In this document: piece after piece, positions 25,299-33,154 of the stretch | How positions within the stretch are numbered: the stretch's first letter is position 1 | Layout: each line of letters begins with the position of its first letter | NCBI RefSeq assembly: GCF_044335535.1 | Contig: NZ_JBIQVZ010000001.1 | Coordinates: 620,001 to 684,000 of the forward strand | Reading direction: 5' to 3' | Source: Mariniflexile sp044335535 | Lineage (GTDB): Bacteria > Bacteroidota > Bacteroidia > Flavobacteriales > Flavobacteriaceae | DNA: 64,000 nucleotides | Translations under genes and position numbers: made by a program | The notes under the pieces: generated by a model | What the model saw: only the letters and a program-made list of their open reading frames with translations | Told to the model about the DNA's origin: nothing | Database searches by the model: none

Positions 25299-27494
25299 TT
25301 ATTTACCAAGTTCTAATTGGTTTTTTACTAACTCATAATATTTCCCTTTGCTTATAGTTAACTCTTTATGATTTCCTTGTTCTACTATTTCCCCATTTTC
25401 CAAAACAATTATATTATCAGCATTTTTAACAGTACTTAAACGATGTGCAACTATTACTGAGGTTCTATTTTTGATAAATTCATTAAGATTTTCCATAATG
25501 ACTTTCTCATTATTGGCATCTAATGCGCTTGTGGCTTCATCGAAAAAGACAAAAAATGGATCTTTATAAACAGCTCTTGCAATCATGATACGCTGTTCTT
25601 GCCCTCCACTTAACCTAATCCCAGAAGTTCCTAATTCTGTATTATACTTATTAGGCAATTTTTCTATAAATTCCTCAATATTGGATATGAAGGAAGCTTT
25701 TTTTAGTTTTTCTCTGTCAATAATTTCATTTTGTTCTGACTCAGAAATATTTCCAGCAATAGTATCATTAAATATAAAGGTATCTTGCATGACTGCCCCA
25801 CAATTCATTCGCCAATAATTATTATTTATGTGGTTCAAATTATCCGAATTAATAAAAATATCTCCTTTAGTCGGTTCGTGAAATTTTAAAAGTAATTTTA
25901 CAAGCGTCGTTTTACCACTTCCACTCGCGCCTACAATAGCAGTTGTTTTTCCTTCTGGAAGAATACAATTGATGTTTTTTAATACGAAAGGTTTTGATTT
26001 ACCTCCATAGCGAAATGATAAATCTTTAATGATAATATCTTTCTTTTTTGGAAGCTCTTTAACCTTATTATCCTTTAATTCATCTTCATCTTTTTTAGTG
26101 TGTACTTGTAAAAGACGCTCAATACTAATTTTTGCGTCTTGCCATACTTGAATAAATCCAATAAAATTGCTTAAAGGCAGATTTAATTGACCAACAATAT
26201 ATTGTATAGAAAGCATCATACCCAAAGTAATATCCCCATTTACTACAGCAGTTGCTGATAAAAACGTAATGAAGATATTCTTTAATTCATTGATAAACCC
26301 TGAACCAATGGATTGGTATTGTGCCAAGGTAAGGGAGCTTAAAGATGTTTTAAAAAGACTTATTTGTATTTGTTCCCATTTCCAACGATTTTTTCTTTGA
26401 GAGTTATTAATTTTAATTTCCTTAACACCATTAATAATCTGAACTAAGGACGTTTGACTTTGGGAATTTTCGTCAAAACGTTTAAAATCAAGTTCCGCTC
26501 TTTTTTTTAAAAAAAAGAATGTCCAACCCACATAAAGCACTGCTCCAACAATAAAAACTAAAAATATTTTTAAGTTATAAAAAGCTAACACAAAATTAAA
26601 AACCAAAAACAAAACCAGTGAATAAACCATATTGAATGAAGAGGAGGATACAAAATTTTGAATTCTTGTATGGTCTTGTATGCGTTGTAAATGTTCTCCG
26701 GTATTTCTAGTTTCAAAAAACGTAATAGGTAGCTTGAGCATTTTATACAAAAAATCTGAAATCATTTTTATTTGAAACCGACTTGTAATATGTATTAGTA
26801 GCCATTCTCTAAATACGCTAACCAATGTTTGAGATATAAACAAAATCAATTGCGCAATTAGTATTAAGTAGATGAATGGAATGTTTTGTGTATTCACCCC
26901 TGTATCTACAATAGATTGCATTAAAAAAGGCGTAATAAACTGTATAGTAGTACCTACAATCAGTCCGATAAACAACTGATAAATTAACTTTTTATATGGT
27001 TTTACATAAGGGTATAAAAATGAAAATCCTTGCTTTTTAGATGTATCTTCTTCTAAATTGAGAAAGTTCGTATTGGGTTCTAATAACAAGACAAAGCCTG
27101 TACCATCAATAGTGTTTGTCCATGCTTTTAAAAAATCTTCGTGCGAGTATTCTAAAAGTCCTTGGGCTGGATCTGCTACATAAATTTTTGCTTTAGTTGT
27201 TTTATAAACAACAACAAAATGTTTCTGACGCCAAGGCACAATAAAAGGCGTGGGGGCTTCATTAACTAAACTCTGCAAAGAAATCCGCATCCCTAATGTT
27301 CGCATTTCTATTATTTCGGCAGCATCAGCAATTCCTGCCATGGTAACGCCTTCCCGTGTAATACTAGCTTTGTCCCTTAAAAATTCTCTGGAAAAGTTTT
27401 TGCCATGAAATTTGGCAATCATTCTTAAACAAGTTGGTCCACAATCACGGTAATCTAATTGCCTAAAGAAGGGGAATTTATCTTTTTTAAGCAT
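25299..27494 (-). CDS. C39-peptidase-containing ABC exporter (bacteriocin/RiPP type)
   Basis: A 731-residue fused leader peptidase-ABC transporter. The N-terminal C39 domain has Gln12, Cys18 in QLDYRDCGPTCL, His92 in KHFVVVY and Asp108 in VADP, so the protease triad is complete. Membrane domain residues about 165-450; ATPase with Walker A GASGSGKT at 522-529, LSGGQ at 628-632, Walker B VFFDEATSALD at 649-659 and His684. C39 domains cut after double-glycine leaders, and a 56-residue precursor with such a leader is encoded at 31553-31723 in the same cluster. Exports and trims that peptide by inference. Confidence 0.95.
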   Translation of the reverse strand: MLKKDKFPFFRQLDYRDCGPTCLRMIAKFHGKNFSREFLRDKASITREGVTMAGIADAAEIIEMRTLGMRISLQSLVNEAPTPFIVPWRQKHFVVVYKTTKAKIYVADPAQGLLEYSHEDFLKAWTNTIDGTGFVLLLEPNTNFLNLEEDTSKKQGFSFLYPYVKPYKKLIYQLFIGLIVGTTIQFITPFLMQSIVDTGVNTQNIPFIYLILIAQLILFISQTLVSVFREWLLIHITSRFQIKMISDFLYKMLKLPITFFETRNTGEHLQRIQDHTRIQNFVSSSSFNMVYSLVLFLVFNFVLAFYNLKIFLVFIVGAVLYVGWTFFFLKKRAELDFKRFDENSQSQTSLVQIINGVKEIKINNSQRKNRWKWEQIQISLFKTSLSSLTLAQYQSIGSGFINELKNIFITFLSATAVVNGDITLGMMLSIQYIVGQLNLPLSNFIGFIQVWQDAKISIERLLQVHTKKDEDELKDNKVKELPKKKDIIIKDLSFRYGGKSKPFVLKNINCILPEGKTTAIVGASGSGKTTLVKLLLKFHEPTKGDIFINSDNLNHINNNYWRMNCGAVMQDTFIFNDTIAGNISESEQNEIIDREKLKKASFISNIEEFIEKLPNKYNTELGTSGIRLSGGQEQRIMIARAVYKDPFFVFFDEATSALDANNEKVIMENLNEFIKNRTSVIVAHRLSTVKNADNIIVLENGEIVEQGNHKELTISKGKYYELVKNQLELGK

Positions 27495-27495
27495 T

Positions 27496-28818
27496 CTAAT
27501 TTTGAGAAGTTGCCGACAGTTTTAAACGCATAGCCTCCAATTTTTTTGCATCTAAAAAATGGTTATTGTAATACAATCCCTCAATTTTATTAAACGTATT
27601 CAAATCCTCTAATGGGTTTTGGTTCAATAAAATAAAATCGGCAGATTTCCCTACTTCAATAGTACCATAATCTTCTTTAAAAAAAGCAGCAAAATTAGTT
27701 GTTGCCATTTTTAATATGTCATAATTGCCTAACTGTGCATTCTTTAATAATTCCATTTCGCCTAAAACACTAAAACCCGAAATCATATATTTTGAGGAAC
27801 TATCTGGGCTTAGCAACATACTAATACCCAAATCATGCGCCTTTTTAATGATTTGATATTTTTCTTCTAAAGATTTCAGCTCATTGGCAACTTCATCTCT
27901 ATAGGCTTGGTCACCCAATTTTTCCCTGTACTGTTTTGTTTTTTCAATCCAATCTTCAATGGTTTCTTTTGGAACGAATTCCATACCTGGTTGATTGCGT
28001 AATTCTTCATACGAATACCTGCCAGAACCTATACTGTACCAACTCAATGTTGGACAAATAAAAATATCATTTGCTTTTATTTTTTGCAATCTATTTTCTA
28101 AAACCTCAGGCGAGACACCAGCTAAACCTCCTAAATGCTCAAAAGAAGTGTACATTGATTTAAAAATTAAACTATCTGGAATATTACTAGGAAAATGTCC
28201 GCCAATAGGCAAATTGTATTTTTTGCATGCAGCATCCAATTGCGTAAAGATATCCTGATTTTTGACACTTAAAATTTTTATAAAATCAAATCCTTTTTCT
28301 TTGGCATTTTTTACCAAACCTTCTATTTGAGTAGGCGTTAAATCGTAATTTCTACTAATTGGTGGTGCTGAAAGATATAGCTTAGGATATATTGAAGATT
28401 CCGCATTGTATTTATTTCTCCAATCAACATGTTTCCAATCGCCACGCATGGAGCGTAATTTGGTAACCCCATTAATTAAGTAAAGCTGCATCACATGTTC
28501 CATTTCTGTTTCAGTTTCTGGAAAATGTACATGGGCATCGGTAAGTGAAGGCATTATATATTTATCAGTGCCATCTATCTCAACTATATTTTGATGTACT
28601 GTTTTTTCAGAATCCAAAATAGATACAATCTTACCATCTTTAATAACAACATCTTGGTTTTTAAGCACCTCATTTGATTTCATGGTAACGACCGAAACGT
28701 TTTTAATCACCAAATCTTTAACAATATTTTCTTTATAAGTAATTGATTGTTCCTTAGTTTGTCCACAAGAAACTAAGGCTTGAATAGTTATTATGAGTAC
28801 TAAAAAGTATTTTTTCAT
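27496..28818 (-). CDS. Amidohydrolase-family lipoprotein
   Basis: A 440-residue metal-dependent hydrolase with a lipoprotein signal (lipobox ALVSC, Cys18). Metal ligands visible: HVH in DAHVHFPE, the lysine region FIKILSVK, His in GGHFPSN and FEHLGG, and Asp in LLSPDSSS; the N- and C-terminal sandwich strands (VSVVTMKSNEV, IEVGKSADFILLNQNP) are intact. Relatives include imidazolonepropionase-like and Xaa-Pro/peptide hydrolases. One base separates its stop from the exporter ATG, so it is part of the peptide operon; extracytoplasmic processing of the peptide or its degradation is possible but unproven. A 48-bp repeat forms its upstream spacer. Confidence 0.85.
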   Translation of the reverse strand: MKKYFLVLIITIQALVSCGQTKEQSITYKENIVKDLVIKNVSVVTMKSNEVLKNQDVVIKDGKIVSILDSEKTVHQNIVEIDGTDKYIMPSLTDAHVHFPETETEMEHVMQLYLINGVTKLRSMRGDWKHVDWRNKYNAESSIYPKLYLSAPPISRNYDLTPTQIEGLVKNAKEKGFDFIKILSVKNQDIFTQLDAACKKYNLPIGGHFPSNIPDSLIFKSMYTSFEHLGGLAGVSPEVLENRLQKIKANDIFICPTLSWYSIGSGRYSYEELRNQPGMEFVPKETIEDWIEKTKQYREKLGDQAYRDEVANELKSLEEKYQIIKKAHDLGISMLLSPDSSSKYMISGFSVLGEMELLKNAQLGNYDILKMATTNFAAFFKEDYGTIEVGKSADFILLNQNPLEDLNTFNKIEGLYYNNHFLDAKKLEAMRLKLSATSQN

Positions 28819-28863
28819 TTTTTTGTAGTGTTTAAAATCGGTAATAATTGTTTTGGTTTTTCT
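28816..28863. repeat. 48-bp direct repeat, copy 1 (downstream of TPR gene)
   Basis: 45 of 48 bases identical to 29697-29744. This copy ends in the start codon of the amidohydrolase gene and, on the minus strand, still reads NNYYRF-stop, the same tail as the HExxH-type gene. Confidence 0.9.
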
Positions 28864-29671
28864 ACCATATTATTTGATATGGGTAAGTTTCATAAATACT
28901 ATTATCTTCATTTATTGAATATCCCTCATTTTTATCAGTTTTTGCCTCTATCATTAGCGACTTAAATTCTTCTGTTCTATTTAAGCGCCCCAAACATATG
29001 GCCTTATAATATTTTGCATCCGAAAATTGGGTATATTGTTTTAATGATTTATCAAATTCAAAAATAGCTTCTTCCCATTTACCCTGTTCATATTTACTAA
29101 TACCATAATAAAATAGGTCAATATAATGGGCTTCACCCCATTCTTGCTCTTGTTCTTCAATGTCCTTTTTAAAAATCGTCTCAGCCTTTTCAAATTCATT
29201 GAGTTGCAAATTGCACAAGGCAATATGAAACTGATAAGTATGATCCATCACATAAGTATTACCTTCATTTTGGATGCATTTTTCAAAATCCTTTATGGCT
29301 TCCCTATAAGTTTTTGCAAAAACACATTTGATGAAAGCCCTATAGCTTAACCAACTTCTTTCATTATATAAAACAGCTTTATCTAAATATTTCATGCCAA
29401 CTTCATACTTACGGGCTTTAAAATATGGCATTGCTTTTTGCTGCCACAGATAGGCAACAGTACTATCTTCTTTTAAACCTTCATCAAGACAATGTTGCCA
29501 TTCGCTCATTTGGTACCTGTAACTGAATTTTTCAGCACAATTTCCAACATACTTCTCTATAAGTAAATCTTGTCTTATTCTTTTGGCTTCAGCAGATTCT
29601 TGATCTGAATTGTCTTCTCCTTTGCATTGCAGAAAAAAAACAGAAATAATAAATATTATTAAATTAGGCAT
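28862..29671 (-). CDS. TPR-repeat lipoprotein
   Basis: A 269-residue protein with lipobox FFLQC (Cys16) and about five tetratricopeptide-like helix pairs (AYLWQQKAMPYFKARKYEVG; AIKDFEKCIQNEG; DLFYYGISKYEQGKWEEAI). Probably an envelope-anchored scaffold. It lies between the HExxH-type enzyme and the amidohydrolase, flanked by 48-bp direct repeats, which suggests it arrived by insertion or duplication. Not a recognised RiPP-specific family. Confidence 0.75.
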   Translation of the reverse strand: MPNLIIFIISVFFLQCKGEDNSDQESAEAKRIRQDLLIEKYVGNCAEKFSYRYQMSEWQHCLDEGLKEDSTVAYLWQQKAMPYFKARKYEVGMKYLDKAVLYNERSWLSYRAFIKCVFAKTYREAIKDFEKCIQNEGNTYVMDHTYQFHIALCNLQLNEFEKAETIFKKDIEEQEQEWGEAHYIDLFYYGISKYEQGKWEEAIFEFDKSLKQYTQFSDAKYYKAICLGRLNRTEEFKSLMIEAKTDKNEGYSINEDNSIYETYPYQIIW

Positions 29672-29696
29672 TATTTATAGGGTTGATTTTTATAAT

Positions 29697-29744
29697 CATT
29701 TTTTTGTAGTGCTTAAAATTGGTAATAATTGTTTTGGTCTTTCT
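29697..29744. repeat. 48-bp direct repeat, copy 2 (end of HExxH-type gene)
   Basis: Partner of 28816-28863. This copy contains the last codons and stop of the HExxH-type gene (NNYYQF-stop) and the sequence just downstream. Confidence 0.9.
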
Positions 29745-30834
29745 TTAAGAAATCTTCAAACGGATTTAGTTTACAAAAATCATCATATCTAAAATCCAAA
29801 TCTCTGTTGCTTAAATCAAATTCGCTTTTAAATTTTGAATACTTCTTTAATATAGATTCACATTTTTTGTCTAACTGATTATAAAATGCAATCCCTTTTT
29901 CTGTATAAACCTCATTGAAATTTAACAACTCTAATCCTGTTCTAAAACGAGAAAATTGATCTATTAATCTCCCTATTAGTTCATGTTTTTCTCTTCCAGA
30001 AAACACATTTTTAATAAGTAATTTATCAAAGCATTCAACACGTTGTGTTACTGTAAACAAGCCATGAAAAGCACCATAAATACTTCTATAATCCCATTGT
30101 TGTTTTGAAAAATCTCGCATGACCAAATTATCTACATCAATTTTAAAATAGTCTTTCCTATTATGTAGTACGTAGTATAAATAATTATGAGACCCTTGAT
30201 GTATAAGTTCTTCAATAAAATATACCAAGTTACTGCTACCAATCACGTAGAAATAAAGCATTCCTAATGTTTCAACTGAAGTGAAATTTAATATTTTAGG
30301 GTTATCATGAAGGTATATTTTTTTGTTAGCGAATGTTAGTTCCTTATAAAAATCAGGAAGCTGCTTTTTTATTATCTCTATTGCTTTAAATACTTCTTTA
30401 GAATATGCTTCCCATACAGAGTTCTGCTCTGGGGTTTGATTTTCAATGTGACCTTTATAAAATTCTACAAAATATTTTTCTTGAGTAGGGTGTATTTCTT
30501 TTACAATTTCAAAATCACCTTCTTTTAAAATAGATTCATAAGGAGTGTTTTCTCCTTTTTTAAAATATCCAACTTCAGGGATAAATGCGATATCATTTTT
30601 ATTGAAAGAGTATTTGACTTTTATTCTTTCTTTTACTAGAAAATAACCTTGAAGGATTTCTTTTAAAGTTTCTTTTGGAAATAAATTCTCTTTTTTGCTA
30701 TTGAAATATGAAAATAACAAGGGTTCTAAAAAAGAATTATCATCTTCAAAATTTAATTTTCTCATTAAAGCTGGACTTTCTTTATATATGAGTAATTTTA
30801 TTGTATTAATTAGTCCTATCTTAGTTAGAATCAT
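29713..30834 (-). CDS. HExxH-type putative peptide-modifying enzyme (HQGSH variant)
   Basis: A 373-residue protein resembling the HEXXH-motif RiPP modification family (now linked to alpha-ketoglutarate-dependent peptide beta-hydroxylation). Residues 207-220 contain IEELIHQGSHNYL, placing His212 and His216 like the HExxH histidines but with Gln at the Glu position. The second family block, here WDYRSIYGAFHGLF at 247-260, supplies the third candidate ligand His257. It sits between the precursor-protease genes and the exporter in the peptide operon. Family assignment rests on these two blocks and context; catalytic chemistry is inferred. The C-terminal tail is duplicated downstream. Confidence 0.62.
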   Translation of the reverse strand: MILTKIGLINTIKLLIYKESPALMRKLNFEDDNSFLEPLLFSYFNSKKENLFPKETLKEILQGYFLVKERIKVKYSFNKNDIAFIPEVGYFKKGENTPYESILKEGDFEIVKEIHPTQEKYFVEFYKGHIENQTPEQNSVWEAYSKEVFKAIEIIKKQLPDFYKELTFANKKIYLHDNPKILNFTSVETLGMLYFYVIGSSNLVYFIEELIHQGSHNYLYYVLHNRKDYFKIDVDNLVMRDFSKQQWDYRSIYGAFHGLFTVTQRVECFDKLLIKNVFSGREKHELIGRLIDQFSRFRTGLELLNFNEVYTEKGIAFYNQLDKKCESILKKYSKFKSEFDLSNRDLDFRYDDFCKLNPFEDFLKKDQNNYYQF

Positions 30835-30839
30835 AAATT

Positions 30840-31499
30840 TTATTTATTATAAATAATGAAAGCTGATAAATTAATAATAAAATGAAATAATATTGAAACC
30901 ATCAATCCAAATTTCAATCTCAACAATGATAAAAAGAATGCACCTAACACTTTAAACAAAAGAATTGCTAATAGAGGTATTAGTATATTTAATGAAATAT
31001 CATAATTTATGATATGAGCAAAACCAAAAAAGAAACAACTAATATAAACTAAATATAAAACTTGCTTTTTACTATAAGGCTCTAAGAAATCGACCTTTTT
31101 TTTCACAAATACATAGAAAAGTGTTATTATCAATAAAACTATGTAATAAACAAATAAATCATATTTTAAAAGATAACCAAAAATTAAATAAGAGAAACTA
31201 CTAATAAAAAAAAGGAAGTTTATCTTGCTTTTTTTTAATATTGCCCTAAAACTTAATTCTTCTATTATAGGTGCTAACAAAACAGCGTTAAAAAAAGAAA
31301 TATTAATGTTTTTATATGGTAAAGGAACATTCCAAATCCTATGAATAAAAACAGAAAAAAAACCTAGTAACAGAAAAAAAATTAAACCTAAAAAGATATA
31401 ACTAAAAATACTAGCTATTTGTTTCCAACTAAAAAAAAAATTTATAAATAATGTTGGATTAACCAATATATTTTTAAAATCTAATAAAAATGTTTTCAT
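30840..31499 (-). CDS. CPBP-family intramembrane metalloprotease
   Basis: A 219-residue, very hydrophobic protein with about six to seven membrane helices. The three CPBP (Abi/Rce1-like) motifs are present: EELSFR, FGFAH and HFIIN. CPBP proteins occur in bacteriocin clusters as processing or self-immunity factors, as in the plantaricin systems. It is the first gene after the precursor and is separated from it by a stem-loop. ATG 31499 (MKTFLLDFKN) is chosen; a longer frame starts inside the hairpin. The coding DNA is among the most AT-rich in the window. Confidence 0.82.
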   Translation of the reverse strand: MKTFLLDFKNILVNPTLFINFFFSWKQIASIFSYIFLGLIFFLLLGFFSVFIHRIWNVPLPYKNINISFFNAVLLAPIIEELSFRAILKKSKINFLFFISSFSYLIFGYLLKYDLFVYYIVLLIITLFYVFVKKKVDFLEPYSKKQVLYLVYISCFFFGFAHIINYDISLNILIPLLAILLFKVLGAFFLSLLRLKFGLMVSILFHFIINLSAFIIYNK

Positions 31500-31516
31500 A
31501 TTTTTAAATTTAAAAC

Positions 31517-31536
31517 CTTGGAGTTTTACCTCCAAG
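31517..31536 (-). terminator. Stem-loop after precursor gene (partial terminator)
   Basis: CTTGGAG and CTCCAAG with a six-base loop, followed on the minus strand by GGTTTTAAATTT. A leaky terminator between a peptide gene and its processing genes would favour excess precursor transcript. Confidence 0.55.
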
Positions 31537-31552
31537 ATTTAAGATAATAAGA

Positions 31553-31723
31553 TTAATGAGGTGTTGACATATAGCCAAAAATAGCACTACCAACAGCAGC
31601 CCAGAATCCTCCACCCTCATCATGACAAGCATTTTCCGTTCCACCAGAAATGGAGTTTAATAAATCTTCCGAAGCTACAGCTTCTGCTCTTTCTTTAAGA
31701 GCGTCTAATGATAATTTACTCAT
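31553..31723 (-). CDS. Double-glycine leader precursor peptide (RiPP/bacteriocin-like)
   Basis: A 56-codon ORF, ATG 31723 to TAA 31553. The first 28 residues form an acidic, amphipathic leader (MSKLSLDALKERAEAV...) ending DLLNSISGG, a canonical C39 cleavage site with Leu/Ile at the usual -12/-7/-4 spacing. The 28-residue remainder begins TENACHDEGGGFWAAV and ends in YMSTPH; it has one Cys, two His, one Asp, one Trp and a glycine-rich centre. Upstream is a GTTTGCC/GGCAAAC dyad, downstream a stem-loop. With the C39 exporter, HlyD and HExxH-type enzyme in the same cluster this is the likely substrate. Confidence 0.85.
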   Translation of the reverse strand: MSKLSLDALKERAEAVASEDLLNSISGGTENACHDEGGGFWAAVGSAIFGYMSTPH

Positions 31724-31740
31724 AATTATAAATTTTAAAT

Positions 31741-31790
31741 GTTTGCCTACTCTACTAGCTTTTCGGCTTCCGCTTTTAAAAACGGCAAAC
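31741..31790. promoter_or_regulatory. Dyad upstream of precursor gene
   Basis: GTTTGCC (31741-31747) and GGCAAAC (31784-31790) are exact complements 36 bases apart, ending 18 bases before the precursor ATG. It could be a 5'-UTR hairpin or a binding site, for example for the response regulator encoded next door. Confidence 0.4.
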
Positions 31791-31871
31791 TATTTATTAG
31801 TCAACAATACATGAAATTAAAAACCATAAAAAAAGTAAGCAAAATGAATACATCTCAACTAAAAGAAATGT

Positions 31872-32549
31872 TCAAATAAATCCCTTTTCACGTGCCGCCA
31901 GTATAAGCTTTCTATCACTATCATCATCTATATTAAACAAAAGTTTTATTTTTCTCTTTCTTTTTTCTATCGCAGCTTTAGATAGGGGTATTAATTTAAC
32001 TAAATCTTTCATTCTAGCTCCATTAGAAATTTCATATAATATTTGAATATCATAATCACAAAGAACAACTGGACTAGATACTTTATTTCTTAAAAAATCA
32101 AGAACTGTTTGGCTATAAGATATTTGATTGTCTAAAGTGTCTTTAATGGATTTAATTATATCTTTAGAATCAATATCCCCTTTTACAAGTAAGCTATTAG
32201 GATTAATAGTTTTTATTATATTGTTTAATCTTAAATTATCATTATAACTTGTACATACAATTATTTTTGCATCGGGAAAATATTTAAGGATGGCGACCCC
32301 TAAATCTTCACCCGAAAACATTCCATCTGTCGGTGAAGGCGGTAAACTAAGGTCTAAAAAGAATAAGTCAATATCCTTTGATTTTGAAGCACATCTAATT
32401 TTTTCAAAAGCAGATTGACAGCATTTTGCTTCATCAATCTTAAATTTAATATTCTCTGAATCTTTTTCAACTAATGCTAAAGCATTTTTGAAAGCATTAA
32501 TAATTATTTGATGATCGTCAATAATTAAAACATTGTAGGTTTTGTTCAT
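31872..32549 (-). CDS. Response regulator with helix-turn-helix output, orphan
   Basis: A 225-residue two-component regulator: acidic pair Asp11-Asp12, phospho-acceptor Asp66 in LFFLDLSLPP, Thr100/Ser101 in VCTSYND and Lys123 in LVKGD. The C-terminal 70 residues (YDIQILYEISNGARMKDLVK) form a LuxR/sigma-like HTH. No histidine kinase is adjacent. It is transcribed toward the precursor gene 148 bases away and is the most likely local regulator of the peptide operon, by position only. Confidence 0.85.
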   Translation of the reverse strand: MNKTYNVLIIDDHQIIINAFKNALALVEKDSENIKFKIDEAKCCQSAFEKIRCASKSKDIDLFFLDLSLPPSPTDGMFSGEDLGVAILKYFPDAKIIVCTSYNDNLRLNNIIKTINPNSLLVKGDIDSKDIIKSIKDTLDNQISYSQTVLDFLRNKVSSPVVLCDYDIQILYEISNGARMKDLVKLIPLSKAAIEKRKRKIKLLFNIDDDSDRKLILAAREKGFI

Positions 32550-33154
32550 AAGCTTTATAGCACAAAAATAATAAGTATTTTTTGCTATTAATAATTCTTC
32601 AAGGAGAATTAATACGCAAATATAAGTGCTTTTTACTTACAAAAAAATAATTATGTCTAGTTATTTAGGATTTACTCAAAATCTGCAATACAATGAACTC
32701 ATCTGCATTTTTTTTGATTGAAACGAAAAACATCCTTGAACAAGCTGGCTCGTTCGCTAAAATAAGCCGCTAGGTTATTTTTACACTCCTCCCTATGCTC
32801 GGCTAAAGGCTTTTTGAGTTGTATAGCAAGGATATGGGAATGTCATTAAGTTAAGGGAAGGAATATTAGGTGGCTTGTCGAAGACCTAAATAAACAATAA
32901 AAATAGTCACTAACCAATAGTTTATGGTCAAGAACCAATTCAACAATTAAACGAATAAAGACAAGCCAATGGTCAATTGTAAAAAGTTTAAACGAATTCT
33001 ATCACAAACATTTAAAAGTCCTATTTATAAAGTAACTTTTCAAACGCTTTAATACCTTTAGATTGTTCCAGAAAAGAGTCAAATCAATATATTTTTACTT
33101 TTCGACAGTAAATAAAGCTTCCTAAATATTATTCCAAATCCGCAATAACACCAT
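32550..33154. other. 605-bp gene-poor spacer at island edge
   Basis: No complete gene is visible. A start-less open frame of 47 codons on the minus strand (32699-32842) reads protein-like residues (AAYFSERASLFKDVF) in a stretch with higher GC than its surroundings, between stop codons. It may be a decayed gene or mobile-element remnant. The rest is AT-rich with no hairpin or promoter I trust. It separates the peptide island from the phzF-metZ block. Confidence 0.5.

Noticed and set aside
28819..29744. 48-bp repeats as insertion sequence ends
   Set aside because: No transposase and no terminal inverted repeats; direct repeats contain a gene tail, better explained by duplication.
29713..30834. 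Lanthipeptide dehydratase or YcaO in the peptide cluster
   Set aside because: No LanB/LanM/LanC, YcaO or radical SAM motifs in any gene of the cluster.
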